Source: Lacunisphaera limnophila
GTDB taxonomy: Bacteria; Verrucomicrobiota; Verrucomicrobiia; Opitutales; Opitutaceae
DNA length: 64,000 nt
NCBI RefSeq assembly: GCF_001746835.1
Contig: NZ_CP016094.1
Coordinates: forward strand, 434,001-498,000
Direction of reading: 5' to 3'
Part shown: positions 53,703 to 63,594 of the stretch, piece after piece
Numbering within the stretch: position 1 is the first letter of the stretch
Layout: every line of letters starts with the position of its first letter
The notes under the pieces: generated by a model
The model's database searches: none
The model's input: the letters and a program-made list of their open reading frames with translations, nothing else
Told to the model about the DNA's origin: nothing
Made by a program: the position numbers and the translations under genes

Positions 53703-56675
53703 TTAAGCCCCGTGGCAGTTCTTGAATTTCTTGCCGGAGCCGCAGGGGCACGGGTCGTTGCGGCCGACCTTGGGGGTCTCGCGACGGATCGTGACGGCCG
53801 GCAGCGTGATCTCCGGCGCGGCGGCGGCAGGCGCCTCGCCCGCGGGGGCGGCCGACGCGGCGGCGGCGCCGAGCGCGGTGGGCGCGGCAGCCGGGCCCTG
53901 CATGCGCGCGGAGCGCGAGAGGATGGCGAAGAGGTTCTCGAAGGCGTCGCGGTTGGTCGCCGAGCGGAAGAGGCTCGTGCAGATCTGCAGGCGCACGTTG
54001 TTCATCAGCTCCTCGAAGAAGCGGAAGGCCTCGCCCTTGTACTCGGACAGCGGGTCCTTCTGGCCGTAGCTGCGCAGGCCGATGGAGCGGCGCAGCTCCT
54101 CCATCTCGGTCAGGTGCTCCTGCCAGTGGTGGTCGATGGCGTTGATGACAATGTAGCGCTCGAGGCCGCCCAGGGCGGCCTGGTCCTCGACGGATTCCTT
54201 GAGGGCGTAGGCCTTGCGGATGCGCTCCACGAGGGCCTTGAGGAGCGTCTCGAGGTCGCCGGTGAGCTCGTCGACCTTGGCGCTGACGGGAAAGTGCGAG
54301 TTGAGCCAGCCGACGAGGGCCTCGAGGTTCGTGGCGTTGGCATCGCCCTTGCCGCCGTAGTTGGCGGCCTCGAGGCGGCTCGCGATCTCCTCCTCGATCA
54401 TCTCGAAGATGATGTCCTTCGGGCGGTCGCTGTGCAGGGCGGCGTTGCGGATGCCGTAGATGACCTCGCGCTGCTTGTTGAGCACGTCGTCGTACTGGAG
54501 CAGGCGCTTGCGGATCGAGAAGTTCTGCTGCTCGACCTTCTTCTGCGCGGACTCGATGGAGTAGTTGAGCCACTTGTGCTCAAGCTCCTCGCCCTCCTGC
54601 ATGGAGCCCTCCATGATCTTGGAGGCCAGGTTGCCCTGGAGGAAGAGGCGCATGAGGTCGTCCTCGAGCGAGAGGAAGAACTTGGTCTGGCCGGGGTCGC
54701 CCTGGCGCGAGCAGCGGCCGCGCAGCTGGCGGTCGATGCGGCGGGACTCGTGGCGCTCCGTGCCGACGACGAACAGGCCGCCGAGCTCGCGGACGCCCTC
54801 GCCCAGCTTGATGTCGGTGCCGCGGCCCGCCATGTTGGTGGCGATGGTGACGGCGCCGCGCTGGCCGGCGCGGGTGACGATCTCGGCCTCCTGCTGGTGG
54901 AACTTCGCGTTGAGGACGGTGTGGATGACGTTCGCGCGCTTCAGCATGCGGCTGAGCACCTCGGATTGCTCGACGGTGACGGTGCCGACGAGCACGGGCT
55001 GGCCGCGGGCCTGCGCCTCCTGGATCTGCTTCACGACCGCGTTGTACTTGTCGCGGCGGGTCTTGAAGATCGAGTCGTTCAGGTCGACGCGGATGCCCGG
55101 CTTGTTGGTCGGGATCTGGGTGACGGCAAGGCGGTAGATCTCGTTGAACTCGGTGGCCTCGGTCTCGGCGGTGCCGGTCATGCCCGCGAGCTTCTCGTAC
55201 ATGCGGAAGTAATTCTGGATCGTGACCGTGGCGTAGGTGCGCGTCTCGCGCTCGATCGTGACGTTTTCCTTGGCCTCGACCGCCTGGTGCAGGCCGTCGG
55301 ACCAGCGGCGGCCCGACATGATGCGGCCGGTGTTCTCGTCGACGATGACGACCTTGCCTTCCTGCACGACGTATTCGACGTCGCGCTCGTAGATGGAATA
55401 GGCGCGGAGCAGCTGGGAAAGGGCGTGGATGTCCTCGGACACGACCTCGTAGCGGTTCTGGGCATCGCGCTTGGCCTGTTCCTTTTCCTCGGGCGACTTC
55501 GTGGTGTCCTTCTCGATGTCGATGAACAGGCTCGCCAGGTCGGGCAGCACGAAGGCGTCGGGATCGTCGGGGCGGAGCTTCTTGCGGCCCACCTCGGTGA
55601 GGTCGGCCTGGTGGTTCTTCTCGTCGATGACGAAGAAGAGCTCCTCCTTGTACTTGTAGAGCTCGGTCTTGTTGAAGTCGCTGTGCATCTCGACGTCGGT
55701 CTTGTCGAGGAGCTTGCGCCACTCCGGGTTTTCCTGGAGGCGGAGGAGCTGCTTGTTCTTGGGCATGCCCAGCTTGACCTGGAGCAGCTTCATCGCGGCG
55801 ATCTGGCGCTCGTCGGGGGTGAGGGCCGGCTTCTCGAGCAGGTCGGAGGCGTCCTTGACGAGGTGGTTGATGAGCTTGAGCTGGGCGGCGACGAGCTGCT
55901 CGACGCCGGGCTTGAGCCGGGTGAAGGGCTGCTCGCGCTCGATCGGGGCCGGGCCGGAGATGATCAGCGGCGTGCGCGCCTCGTCGACGAGGATGGAGTC
56001 GATCTCGTCCACGATGCAGTAGAAGTGGTCGCGCTGCACCTGGTTCTCCTTGCGCGTGGCCATGCCGTTGTCGCGGAGGTAGTCGAAGCCGAACTCGGAG
56101 GCGGTGCCGTAGGTGATGTCGCGGCCGTACATCTCGCGGCGCTGCTCGGAATGCATCTGCTGCTGGATGCAGCCCACGGAGATGCCGAGGAAGTTGTAGA
56201 GGTGCCCCATCCACTCGGAGTCGCGGCGGGCGAGGTAGTCGTTGACCGTGACGAGCTGGGTGTTCTTGCCGGTGAGGGCGTTGAGGTAGAGGGGCAGCGT
56301 CGCGACGAGGGTCTTGCCCTCGCCCGTGGCCATCTCGGCGATGCGACCCTCGTGCAGGGTCATGCCGCCGATCAGCTGGACGTCGAAATGCACCATTTCC
56401 CAGACAAGCTCGTGGTCGCACACCGTGAACGAGCGGCCGCACATGCGGCGGGCGGCGTTCTTCACCGCGGCAAAGGCCTCGGGCAGGATCTGATCGAGGG
56501 TCTCGCCACCCTTCACGCGGGCGCGAAACTCCTCGGTCTTGGCCCGGAGCTGCTCCTCGGTGAGCTGCTGGTATTGCTGCTCAAACTCGTTGATCCGAGC
56601 GACGATGGGGCGGCACTTCTCGATGTATTTCCGGTGATGCCTGCCGGCGAACTTCTTAAGGATGAAACTGAGCAT
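53703..56675 (-). CDS. secA: Preprotein translocase ATPase SecA
   Basis: 990 residues starting [20 protein letters not shown], the normal SecA N-terminus; the frame extends upstream to 56792, but those residues are not SecA-like. Motifs: Walker [13 protein letters not shown], substrate region [21 protein letters not shown]-like [40 protein letters not shown] and [20 protein letters not shown]. The C-terminal SEC-C zinc motif is [19 protein letters not shown], which binds SecB or ribosomes. It is longer than the roughly 900-residue Escherichia coli protein because of extra sequence between the nucleotide-binding halves ([20 protein letters not shown] region) and an Ala/Pro-rich linker before SEC-C. 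It is divergent from locus B, with 146 nt between starts. Confidence 0.97.
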   Translation of the reverse strand: MLSFILKKFAGRHHRKYIEKCRPIVARINEFEQQYQQLTEEQLRAKTEEFRARVKGGETLDQILPEAFAAVKNAARRMCGRSFTVCDHELVWEMVHFDVQLIGGMTLHEGRIAEMATGEGKTLVATLPLYLNALTGKNTQLVTVNDYLARRDSEWMGHLYNFLGISVGCIQQQMHSEQRREMYGRDITYGTASEFGFDYLRDNGMATRKENQVQRDHFYCIVDEIDSILVDEARTPLIISGPAPIEREQPFTRLKPGVEQLVAAQLKLINHLVKDASDLLEKPALTPDERQIAAMKLLQVKLGMPKNKQLLRLQENPEWRKLLDKTDVEMHSDFNKTELYKYKEELFFVIDEKNHQADLTEVGRKKLRPDDPDAFVLPDLASLFIDIEKDTTKSPEEKEQAKRDAQNRYEVVSEDIHALSQLLRAYSIYERDVEYVVQEGKVVIVDENTGRIMSGRRWSDGLHQAVEAKENVTIERETRTYATVTIQNYFRMYEKLAGMTGTAETEATEFNEIYRLAVTQIPTNKPGIRVDLNDSIFKTRRDKYNAVVKQIQEAQARGQPVLVGTVTVEQSEVLSRMLKRANVIHTVLNAKFHQQEAEIVTRAGQRGAVTIATNMAGRGTDIKLGEGVRELGGLFVVGTERHESRRIDRQLRGRCSRQGDPGQTKFFLSLEDDLMRLFLQGNLASKIMEGSMQEGEELEHKWLNYSIESAQKKVEQQNFSIRKRLLQYDDVLNKQREVIYGIRNAALHSDRPKDIIFEMIEEEIASRLEAANYGGKGDANATNLEALVGWLNSHFPVSAKVDELTGDLETLLKALVERIRKAYALKESVEDQAALGGLERYIVINAIDHHWQEHLTEMEELRRSIGLRSYGQKDPLSEYKGEAFRFFEELMNNVRLQICTSLFRSATNRDAFENLFAILSRSARMQGPAAAPTALGAAAASAAPAGEAPAAAAPEITLPAVTIRRETPKVGRNDPCPCGSGKKFKNCHGA

Positions 56676-56821
56676 GGATAGGGGTTGAGTGAAACCCTCC
56701 CGCTGGGCCTTGGCAAACGGCAAATCCACTCCCTCGAAATGCATAAATCTCTGGCCGGCAGCAGTTGTGAGAAATTTCCTCCCAGTTTGCATGAAGCCTG
56801 CTAATCAAAGGCCTACCCTCC

Positions 56822-58309
56822 ATGTCCTCCAGCAAGCCCGCCTCCCCCGCCGCCGCCCTGCCCGAACCTTTCCGCAACTACGAAACCGGGAACTTTTACG
56901 ACGAGATGCTGGGCCCCGACGGCCGCGTCCGGCCCCATTACCAGCATTTCCTCAAGCATTTCGGCGAAGTGGGCCCCGAGGACTTCGCCGCCAAGCGCAA
57001 CGCGGTGGACCTCGCCTTCCTCCGCCAGGGTGTGACCTTCAACGTCTACGGCGACTCCCAGGGCACGGAGCGCATCTTCCCCTTCGACCTCGTGCCGCGC
57101 ATCATCCCGGCCAGCGAGTGGGAGCACCTCGAGGCCGGCCTCGTCCAGCGCATCACCGCCCTCAATCTCTTCCTGCACGACATCTACCACGAGCAGAACA
57201 TCATCAAGGACGGCACCATCCCCGCCCACTACGTGATGTCGGCCAAGCATTTCCGCCGCGAGTTCATGCACGTGAAGGTGCCGCGTGACATCTACATCCA
57301 CATCTGCGGCACCGACATTATCCGCGACGACAAGGGCCAGTACCTCGTCCTCGAGGACAACGCCCGCTGCCCCTCCGGGGTCAGCTACGTGCTGGAAAAC
57401 CGCCGCGCCCTGAAGCGCACCTTCCCGGAGATCTTCGAGTCGGGCGGCGTCCGCCCGGTGGAGAACTATTCGCAGGAGCTGCTCAAGGTCCTGCAGCACA
57501 CCGCCCCCGCCGGCGTCGCCGAGCCCACCGTCGCCCTGCTCACGCCCGGGCCCTACAATTCCGCCTACTTCGAGCACACCTACCTCGCCCGCCAGATGGG
57601 CATCGAGATCGTCGAGGGCCGCGACCTCGTGGTCCGCGACCAGCACGTGTACATGCGCACCACCAAGGGCCTCCAGCCGGTGCACGTCATCTACCGCCGC
57701 ATCGACGACGACTTCCTCGACCCGACCGTCTTCCGCCGCGACTCCGCCCTCGGTGTGCCCGGCCTCGTCAACGCCTACCGCGCCGGCAAGGTCTCCCTCG
57801 CCAATTCCATCGGCACCGGCGTCGCCGACGACAAGGTGATGTATTATTTCGTCCCCCGCATCATCAAGTACTACCTCGACCAGGACCCGATCCTGCCGAA
57901 CGTGCCGACCTACCTCGCCAGCGAGGAGGCCGACAAGCAGTACATGATCGAGAACCTGGACAAGCTCGTGGTGAAGGCGGCCAACGAGGCCGGCGGCTAC
58001 GGCATGCTCATGGGCCCGCACGCCACCCAGGCCGAGCGCGACGAATTCCGCACCCGCATCCTCGCCGACCCCCGCAACTACATCGGCCAGCCGATGATCT
58101 CCCTCTCCCGCCATCCCACCTACTGCGGAGAGGCCGAGGGCTTCGCCGGCCGCCACATCGACCTGCGCCCCTTCATCCTCTACGGCGAAAAGACCGTCAT
58201 CATCCCCGGCGGCCTCACCCGCGTCGCCCTCCGCAAGGGCTCGCTCGTCGTCAATTCCTCGCAAGGCGGCGGCAGCAAGGAATCCTGGGTCCTCTACGGC
58301 AACCACTAA
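56822..58309 (+). CDS. Circularly permuted type 2 ATP-grasp protein (locus B)
   Basis: 495 residues forming one circularly permuted ATP-grasp domain (DUF404/DUF407 family). Landmarks are [100 protein letters not shown] and [20 protein letters not shown]. This enzyme class is predicted to make amide bonds with ATP. It heads locus B, whose genes are separated by only 17 and 42 nt. It is homologous to residues 1-500 of the locus A fusion but clearly diverged. It shares its upstream region with secA on the other strand. There is no signal peptide; the substrate is unknown. Confidence 0.92.
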   Translation: MSSSKPASPAAALPEPFRNYETGNFYDEMLGPDGRVRPHYQHFLKHFGEVGPEDFAAKRNAVDLAFLRQGVTFNVYGDSQGTERIFPFDLVPRIIPASEWEHLEAGLVQRITALNLFLHDIYHEQNIIKDGTIPAHYVMSAKHFRREFMHVKVPRDIYIHICGTDIIRDDKGQYLVLEDNARCPSGVSYVLENRRALKRTFPEIFESGGVRPVENYSQELLKVLQHTAPAGVAEPTVALLTPGPYNSAYFEHTYLARQMGIEIVEGRDLVVRDQHVYMRTTKGLQPVHVIYRRIDDDFLDPTVFRRDSALGVPGLVNAYRAGKVSLANSIGTGVADDKVMYYFVPRIIKYYLDQDPILPNVPTYLASEEADKQYMIENLDKLVVKAANEAGGYGMLMGPHATQAERDEFRTRILADPRNYIGQPMISLSRHPTYCGEAEGFAGRHIDLRPFILYGEKTVIIPGGLTRVALRKGSLVVNSSQGGGSKESWVLYGNH

Positions 58310-58326
58310 GCCCCCCCTTTCCTCCC

Positions 58327-59370
58327 ATGCTTTCCCGTGTCGCCAATTCCCTTTACTGGATGAGCCGCTACATCGAGCGCGCCGAGAGCATCGCGCGCCT
58401 CGTGGACGTGAACCTCCAGATGCTGCTCGATTTCCGCAATCTCGACGACGCCACCCTCAACGCCCACTGGATGCCCATCGTCCAGAGCTCCGGCGACGAG
58501 GAGCTCTTCCGGAAACTCTACCCAAAGACCACCGGCCAGACCGTGACCGACTTCATGGTCTTCAACCCGGCCAACCCCAACTCGATCTATTCCTCGATCG
58601 GGCAGGCCCGCGAAAATGCCCGCATGGTGCGCGACCAGATCGCCGTCGAGCTCTGGGAGGAGATCAACCGCATCTACCTGTTCCTCAATTCGCCCCGCGC
58701 GAAGAAGGAATGGCGGGAGAGCCCCTCGGACTTCTTCCACACCATCCGCAACGCCTCGCTCCTGCTCCAGGGCCTGACCGACGCCACCATCGTCCGCAAC
58801 GAGGGCTGGTTCTTCATCCAGGTCGGCCGCTACCTCGAGCGCGCCGACAAGACCTCGCGCATTCTCGACGTGCGCCACGCCTCCCTCCCCCCGCGCGGTG
58901 CCCCCGACGCCCCCAGCCAGACCGACGCCCTCGGCTGGTCGGCCGTGCTCCGCTCCTGCAGCGCCTGGGATGCCTACAAGGCGCTCTACGGCGCTGAGGT
59001 CCAGCCGGCGCTCGTGGCTGAGTTCCTCCTGCTCACCGACGATTTCCCCCGCTCCGTCCGCTTCTCCGTCCGCCACCTCAACACCGTCCTCCGCCGCATC
59101 TCCGGCGTCCACGAGGGCCGTTTCAGCAATGAGGCCGAGAAACTCGCCGGCCGCCTGCTCGCCGAGCTCCAGTTCAGCACGGCCGACGACATCTTCGAGG
59201 TCGGCCTGCACAACTACATCGACATCCTGCAGGGCAAGCTCAACGCCATTGGCGAGGCCCTCTTCCAGGCCTACATCTTCCAGCCCTTCCAAACCCCCGA
59301 TGAGAACGAGCTCCGCCAACAGGAGGAGCAGCAACAACAGCAGACCGGCCCCGCCGCCGACCTGTCCTGA
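58327..59370 (+). CDS. Alpha-E domain protein (DUF403, locus B)
   Basis: 347 residues, all-helical, opening MLSRVANSLYWMSRYIERAE, the signature start of alpha-E proteins, with GWFFIQVGRYLERADKTSRI in the middle and DDFPRSVRFSVRHLNTVLRR later. The C-terminal tail is glutamine-rich (about 325-340) and probably disordered. Alpha-E proteins are always linked to circularly permuted ATP-grasp and transglutaminase genes; the role is unknown, possibly a scaffold or a substrate-binding partner. It follows the ATP-grasp gene by 17 nt. In locus A the equivalent domain is fused to the ATP-grasp, which supports a physical complex of these two proteins here. Confidence 0.92.
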   Translation: MLSRVANSLYWMSRYIERAESIARLVDVNLQMLLDFRNLDDATLNAHWMPIVQSSGDEELFRKLYPKTTGQTVTDFMVFNPANPNSIYSSIGQARENARMVRDQIAVELWEEINRIYLFLNSPRAKKEWRESPSDFFHTIRNASLLLQGLTDATIVRNEGWFFIQVGRYLERADKTSRILDVRHASLPPRGAPDAPSQTDALGWSAVLRSCSAWDAYKALYGAEVQPALVAEFLLLTDDFPRSVRFSVRHLNTVLRRISGVHEGRFSNEAEKLAGRLLAELQFSTADDIFEVGLHNYIDILQGKLNAIGEALFQAYIFQPFQTPDENELRQQEEQQQQQTGPAADLS

Positions 59371-59412
59371 GCCCTCCGCCGGGCTCATTTTCTCACCCCG
59401 CATGCACCCCGC

Positions 59413-60309
59413 ATGAAACTTCACGTCCTTCACCGCACCCGTTTCAAGTACGGCGCGAACGTCCACGAAAGCTTCAACGAGGCCCGGCTGCAGCCCGTCA
59501 CGGCCGGCGCGCAGGTCTGCCACAGCTTTGTCCTCAAGGTCCTGCCGACCTCCCGGCTGTCGCACTACCTCGATTTCCACCTCAACTACGTCCATCTCTT
59601 CGAGGTCAACCAGCCCCACACCGACCTGATGGTCGAGGCCAACTCCGTCGTCACCACGGGCGACGAGGCCACCCTGCCCGCCGGGCTCACGCCCGCGCCC
59701 ATGTCCCGGCTCGCCGAGTGCGCCCGCCTGGAGCGCTGCTACGATTTCCTCCAGTCCAGCACCTACGTCGAGGTCTCCGCCGAGCTCTGGCGCCTGGCGA
59801 TTGATGCCACCGACGGGCAGACGGATGTCTGGCAGGCCGCCCAGGCGGTCATGCGCTACATCAACCGCGAATTCCGCTACCAGCCCGCCGTCACCCACGC
59901 CCACACGCACATGCGCGAGGTGCTCGAGAAGCGTGCCGGCGTCTGCCAGGATTTCGCCCATGTCATGCTCGGCCTCTGCCGCGCGCTCAAGATCCCCGCC
60001 CGCTACGTCAGCGGCTACCTCTACAACGGTCCCGCCGACCAGCTGAAGGGCGCCCAGGCCAGCCACGCGTGGGTCGAGGTCTACGTGCTCGGCCACGGCT
60101 GGTGCGGCCTCGACCCCACCAACAACCGGGCCGCCGACAGTCACTATGTGAAGGTCGCCACCGGCCGCGACTTCGCCGACGTCTCCCCGCTGAAAGGCAC
60201 CTACCGCGGCACCGCCAAGCGCGAGCTGACCGTGGACGTGCTCGTCTCACGCCTTGAGGAATCGGAAGCGACGCCGGCCGGCGCCGTCGCCGAACACGGC
60301 GGGGTTTGA
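59413..60309 (+). CDS. Transglutaminase-like protein (locus B) with repeat-derived C-terminus
   Basis: 298 residues: an N-terminal beta domain (about 1-150; LHVLHRTRFKYGANVHESFN) and a transglutaminase core with a complete triad, Cys178 in RAGVCQDFAHVML, His218 in QASHAWVEVYV and Asp234 in GLDPTNNRA, ending RDFADVSPLKGTYRGTAKRE. The last 13 residues plus stop (ATPAGAVAEHGGV, from about 60268) are encoded by an intergenic repeat that recurs at 61255-61293, so the native C-terminus has probably been replaced or extended. It is the third gene of locus B. It is the same family as the locus A protein at 21116 and as the N-terminal domain of the DUF2126 fusion. No signal peptide is present. Confidence 0.92.
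   Translation: MKLHVLHRTRFKYGANVHESFNEARLQPVTAGAQVCHSFVLKVLPTSRLSHYLDFHLNYVHLFEVNQPHTDLMVEANSVVTTGDEATLPAGLTPAPMSRLAECARLERCYDFLQSSTYVEVSAELWRLAIDATDGQTDVWQAAQAVMRYINREFRYQPAVTHAHTHMREVLEKRAGVCQDFAHVMLGLCRALKIPARYVSGYLYNGPADQLKGAQASHAWVEVYVLGHGWCGLDPTNNRAADSHYVKVATGRDFADVSPLKGTYRGTAKRELTVDVLVSRLEESEATPAGAVAEHGGV
60271..60309 (+). repeat. Direct repeat copy 1, inside the transglutaminase 3' end
   Basis: The 39 bases from ACGCCGGCCGGCGCCGTC to GGCGGGGTTTGA match 61255-61293 with two differences. This copy supplies the last codons and the stop of the locus B transglutaminase. The two copies are in direct orientation on either side of the sensor gene at 60355-61203. Confidence 0.85.
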
Positions 60310-60354
60310 TCCCCGCGCGCCGCAGCCGCGACGACGCAACCTGGCTGGGCCGGA

Positions 60355-61203
60355 CTATTTCTGCTCGGTGGGCGCCGGCCGGACCACAGCGCTTGCCTTG
60401 GGTGGCGACGGAGGGCAGGCCGGACACATGGCATCGAGCGCGCCCATGTATTTGTCCATGCAGACCGGGCACAGGCCGTGCGAGAAATCCGCGTCAGTCC
60501 GCTCGGCGATGTAGACCTCCACCTGCTGCCAGTACCCCTTCTCGTCGCGGATCTTCTTGCAGGAGGCGCAAATCGGGAGGATCCCGCGCAGCGTGTGGAT
60601 TTCATCCAAGGCCTTCTGCAGCCGGTCGGCCCGGTCACGGGCTATCTCGTACAGCCGGATGTTTTCGATGACCAGCGGGTCAACCGTGCCGGGCTTCAGC
60701 GGCTCCCGTTCCACCACCACGTACTGTGATTCGACGACGCCGTTCTTGTTATCAAAGGACTTTTTTAACAGCCGCATCGACTTGCCATGCTTGTCGGCCA
60801 GATAATAGAGGCAGAGATTGAGCGGGCAGGCGAGAAACGGATTGTCGCTGATCTCGTGCAATTCCCGATAGGCGTCCACGCCGTAAAGATCGTGCCAGAT
60901 GTAGTTGCTGCCGGTCTCAGCGGCTTGGACCTCGAGTTTGCCGACGAAGCCATTCCGGACGAATAAGTCGGTCAGCTTGGCCAGGTCGGCCACCTCGCCG
61001 GTTTCGGTGAACGCGAATCCGTGGCGGTTGAGGTAATCGATGATTTCCTTTCCGACATCCCGAAGGATGGAAGCCTGGGCGAACGCGTCGTATTTCGTCA
61101 GAATCTTACCGTACGAGACCAGCAGTGCCTCATACAACCGCTGCGAGAAAAGAGGCATGGCATCCGCGCCCGCCCCGCCGGGGTTAGGATCGTTGGTTGG
61201 CAT
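60355..61203 (-). CDS. Orphan soluble sensor-like protein with cysteine-rich (zinc-type) tail
   Basis: 282 residues, no membrane segment. The N-terminal two thirds (LFSQRLYEALLVSYGKILTK, SILRDVGKEIIDYLNRHGFA, PFLACPLNLCLYYLADKHGK) is a compact domain I cannot name; the pattern suggests a ligand-sensing fold of the V4R/heme-sensor kind, without proof. A short coiled coil (ARDRADRLQKALDEIHTLRG) leads to LPICASCKKIRDEKGYWQQV and SHGLCPVCMDKY, a Cys-rich module that usually closes PAS kinases and GGDEF proteins. Here no enzymatic domain is attached, so it may act by protein contact. The start at 61203 (MPTNDPNPGGAG) is used; 61221 is an alternative. The gene lies between direct repeats. Confidence 0.7.
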   Translation of the reverse strand: MPTNDPNPGGAGADAMPLFSQRLYEALLVSYGKILTKYDAFAQASILRDVGKEIIDYLNRHGFAFTETGEVADLAKLTDLFVRNGFVGKLEVQAAETGSNYIWHDLYGVDAYRELHEISDNPFLACPLNLCLYYLADKHGKSMRLLKKSFDNKNGVVESQYVVVEREPLKPGTVDPLVIENIRLYEIARDRADRLQKALDEIHTLRGILPICASCKKIRDEKGYWQQVEVYIAERTDADFSHGLCPVCMDKYMGALDAMCPACPPSPPKASAVVRPAPTEQK

Positions 61204-61254
61204 GCCAGAAATATAAACCATCGGCCCCCATCGCCTTCAATCGTTAAAGCCGTA

Positions 61255-61293
61255 ACGCCGGCCGGTGCCATCGCCGAACACGGCGGGGTTTGA
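61255..61293 (+). repeat. Direct repeat copy 2, intergenic
   Basis: A 39-base copy (ACGCCGGCCGGTGCCATC to GGCGGGGTTTGA) of the sequence at 60271-60309, here in non-coding DNA upstream of the sensor gene. Two differences from copy 1. Confidence 0.85.
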
Positions 61294-61354
61294 ACCGAGC
61301 GCAATCCCAGCGCCGGGTGGAGCGCGTTGCCCTCAACGCGCTTCCGGCGCGTGG

Positions 61355-62404
61355 CTACTTGCCCGGGATAACGTCCGCGTATTTCGCCCAGTCCTTGACG
61401 AGCGCGTGCACCACCGGGCTGCCCGTGCGGTATGCCGCCTCCAGGGCGGGCATCATGCCCTGGTACTCGGCCACCATGCTGTCGGCCGCGGTCTGGCCCG
61501 TGGGCGGCATCGAGAAATTGCTGCCCGTGCGCAGGAAGAGCACGCGCTGGAAATCCACTTTCTTGAGCGCAGCGAGCCGCTCGAGCGCGTTCGCGATGCC
61601 GTGGTCCTCCATGTTCGACATCGCGCAACTGCCCTTGCCGCCGGTGTAGAGCCGCGTCCAGTCGTCGGCCCATTTTTGCAGGGCCGCCCCGTGCCAGTAA
61701 CGGCAGGAGCCGAAGCTATCGCCGTAGAGCACGCTGGGCGCCGCCTGCGCCGCGGGAAATCCCACATAGAGCGCCCGGTGCGCCTGGGCCTCGAGGGTGT
61801 CGTGGAGCTCCACGTTCTTCGTGAGTTCATAGGCCCATTCGACCAGGGCGGGATTGAGCGTCCAGGCCATCGGCTTCGGCGCCCAGCCAGGAATAACCGG
61901 CGGGGTCAGCGGCGTCTTGTTGCCCAGCGCCATGATGCCATAGGGCCAGTCCGCCGGGGCCTCGCGAGTGTCGATCTCGTAGGCGATGTCGCCGTCGATG
62001 ACGTGCCGCGCCCACGCCGCGCTGCCCTCGGTGGCGACGTGCGGGCTGACGCCGGCGATGCCGTTCACCAGCCAGTAGGACTGCGACAGGTCGAAGCGCG
62101 GATCGAAGCCGAGCGCCTGGATCTGCAGGCTGGCGCGCACGGTGGTGCCGGACACGACGCCGTAGACCCCTTGGTCATTGAAGTGCACCGGATGATCCAG
62201 CCCGGGCACGGTCATGGTCTGCGTGAGTTTCTCGCGCTCAGCCCACAGCTGGAATTCACCCGGCTTGTCGCCCATGCTCATCCCGTACTCGAACGTGACG
62301 ACGACGATGACCTTGGGGCGGATCAATTCAGCGGCGGACAGGGAAGTCATGACCAAGAGGAGAAGCGGCAGCAGCCGGGACAGGCGTGGGAGGGAGGTGA
62401 GCAT
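61355..62404 (-). CDS. Purine nucleoside permease (NUP) family protein
   Basis: 349 residues with a signal peptide (MLTSLPRLSRLLPLLLLVMT..SAAEL), then KVIVVVTFEYGMSMGDKPGE, LDHPVHFNDQGVYGVVSGTT, SYWLVNGIAGVSPHVATEGS, VLYGDSFGSCRYWHG and ALKKVDFQRVLFLRTGSNFS. These match the NUP family (PF06516), named from a fungal purine nucleoside permease but structurally close to nucleoside phosphorylases. Without membrane helices beyond the signal, a periplasmic binding or catalytic role is more likely than transport. The ATG at 62404 gives the better signal peptide than 62419. It is preceded by a REP-like element and the uxs gene on the same strand. Confidence 0.85.
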   Translation of the reverse strand: MLTSLPRLSRLLPLLLLVMTSLSAAELIRPKVIVVVTFEYGMSMGDKPGEFQLWAEREKLTQTMTVPGLDHPVHFNDQGVYGVVSGTTVRASLQIQALGFDPRFDLSQSYWLVNGIAGVSPHVATEGSAAWARHVIDGDIAYEIDTREAPADWPYGIMALGNKTPLTPPVIPGWAPKPMAWTLNPALVEWAYELTKNVELHDTLEAQAHRALYVGFPAAQAAPSVLYGDSFGSCRYWHGAALQKWADDWTRLYTGGKGSCAMSNMEDHGIANALERLAALKKVDFQRVLFLRTGSNFSMPPTGQTAADSMVAEYQGMMPALEAAYRTGSPVVHALVKDWAKYADVIPGK

Positions 62405-62431
62405 GGGAAAGGCGAGCAATCGTTATGCCAG

Positions 62432-62515
62432 CTGTAGGGCGGGATCTCCGAATCCCGCCTCGAACGCGCCACCAGGTTCGAACGCTGGCGGGGTTCGGAG
62501 ACCCCGCCCTACAAC
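62432..62515. repeat. TGTAGGGCGG paired inverted repeat, copy 3
   Basis: CTGTAGGGCGGGATCTCCGA opens and GGAGACCCCGCCCTACAAC closes, with the TCGAACGCG spacer. It lies between the uxs stop and the NUP gene start on the same strand, the only copy not between convergent genes. Confidence 0.85.
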
Positions 62516-62519
62516 ACCC

Positions 62520-63446
<927 letters not shown>

Positions 63447-63594
63447 GGGAGTGGTGGAAATGAGAGGGAAAGAGATAGCAAGCAGGCAAGGCTTGGCGAG
63501 CTTCCAATCGGGGCATCCCCGATGCGGGCCGGGGGTAAACCCCGAGGATTTGCTCTGGCCACCGCGGGGGTCCGGCCCAACCCTGCCCCACCGT

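Noticed and set aside
53697-56681. A 994-codon open frame on the plus strand
   Set aside because: It is antisense to secA, which has all expected motifs. The product is Leu/Val/Asp-biased without domains.
60268-61293. Composite transposon or IS flanked by the 39-bp repeats
   Set aside because: The repeats are direct, no transposase lies between them, and one copy is part of a coding sequence.
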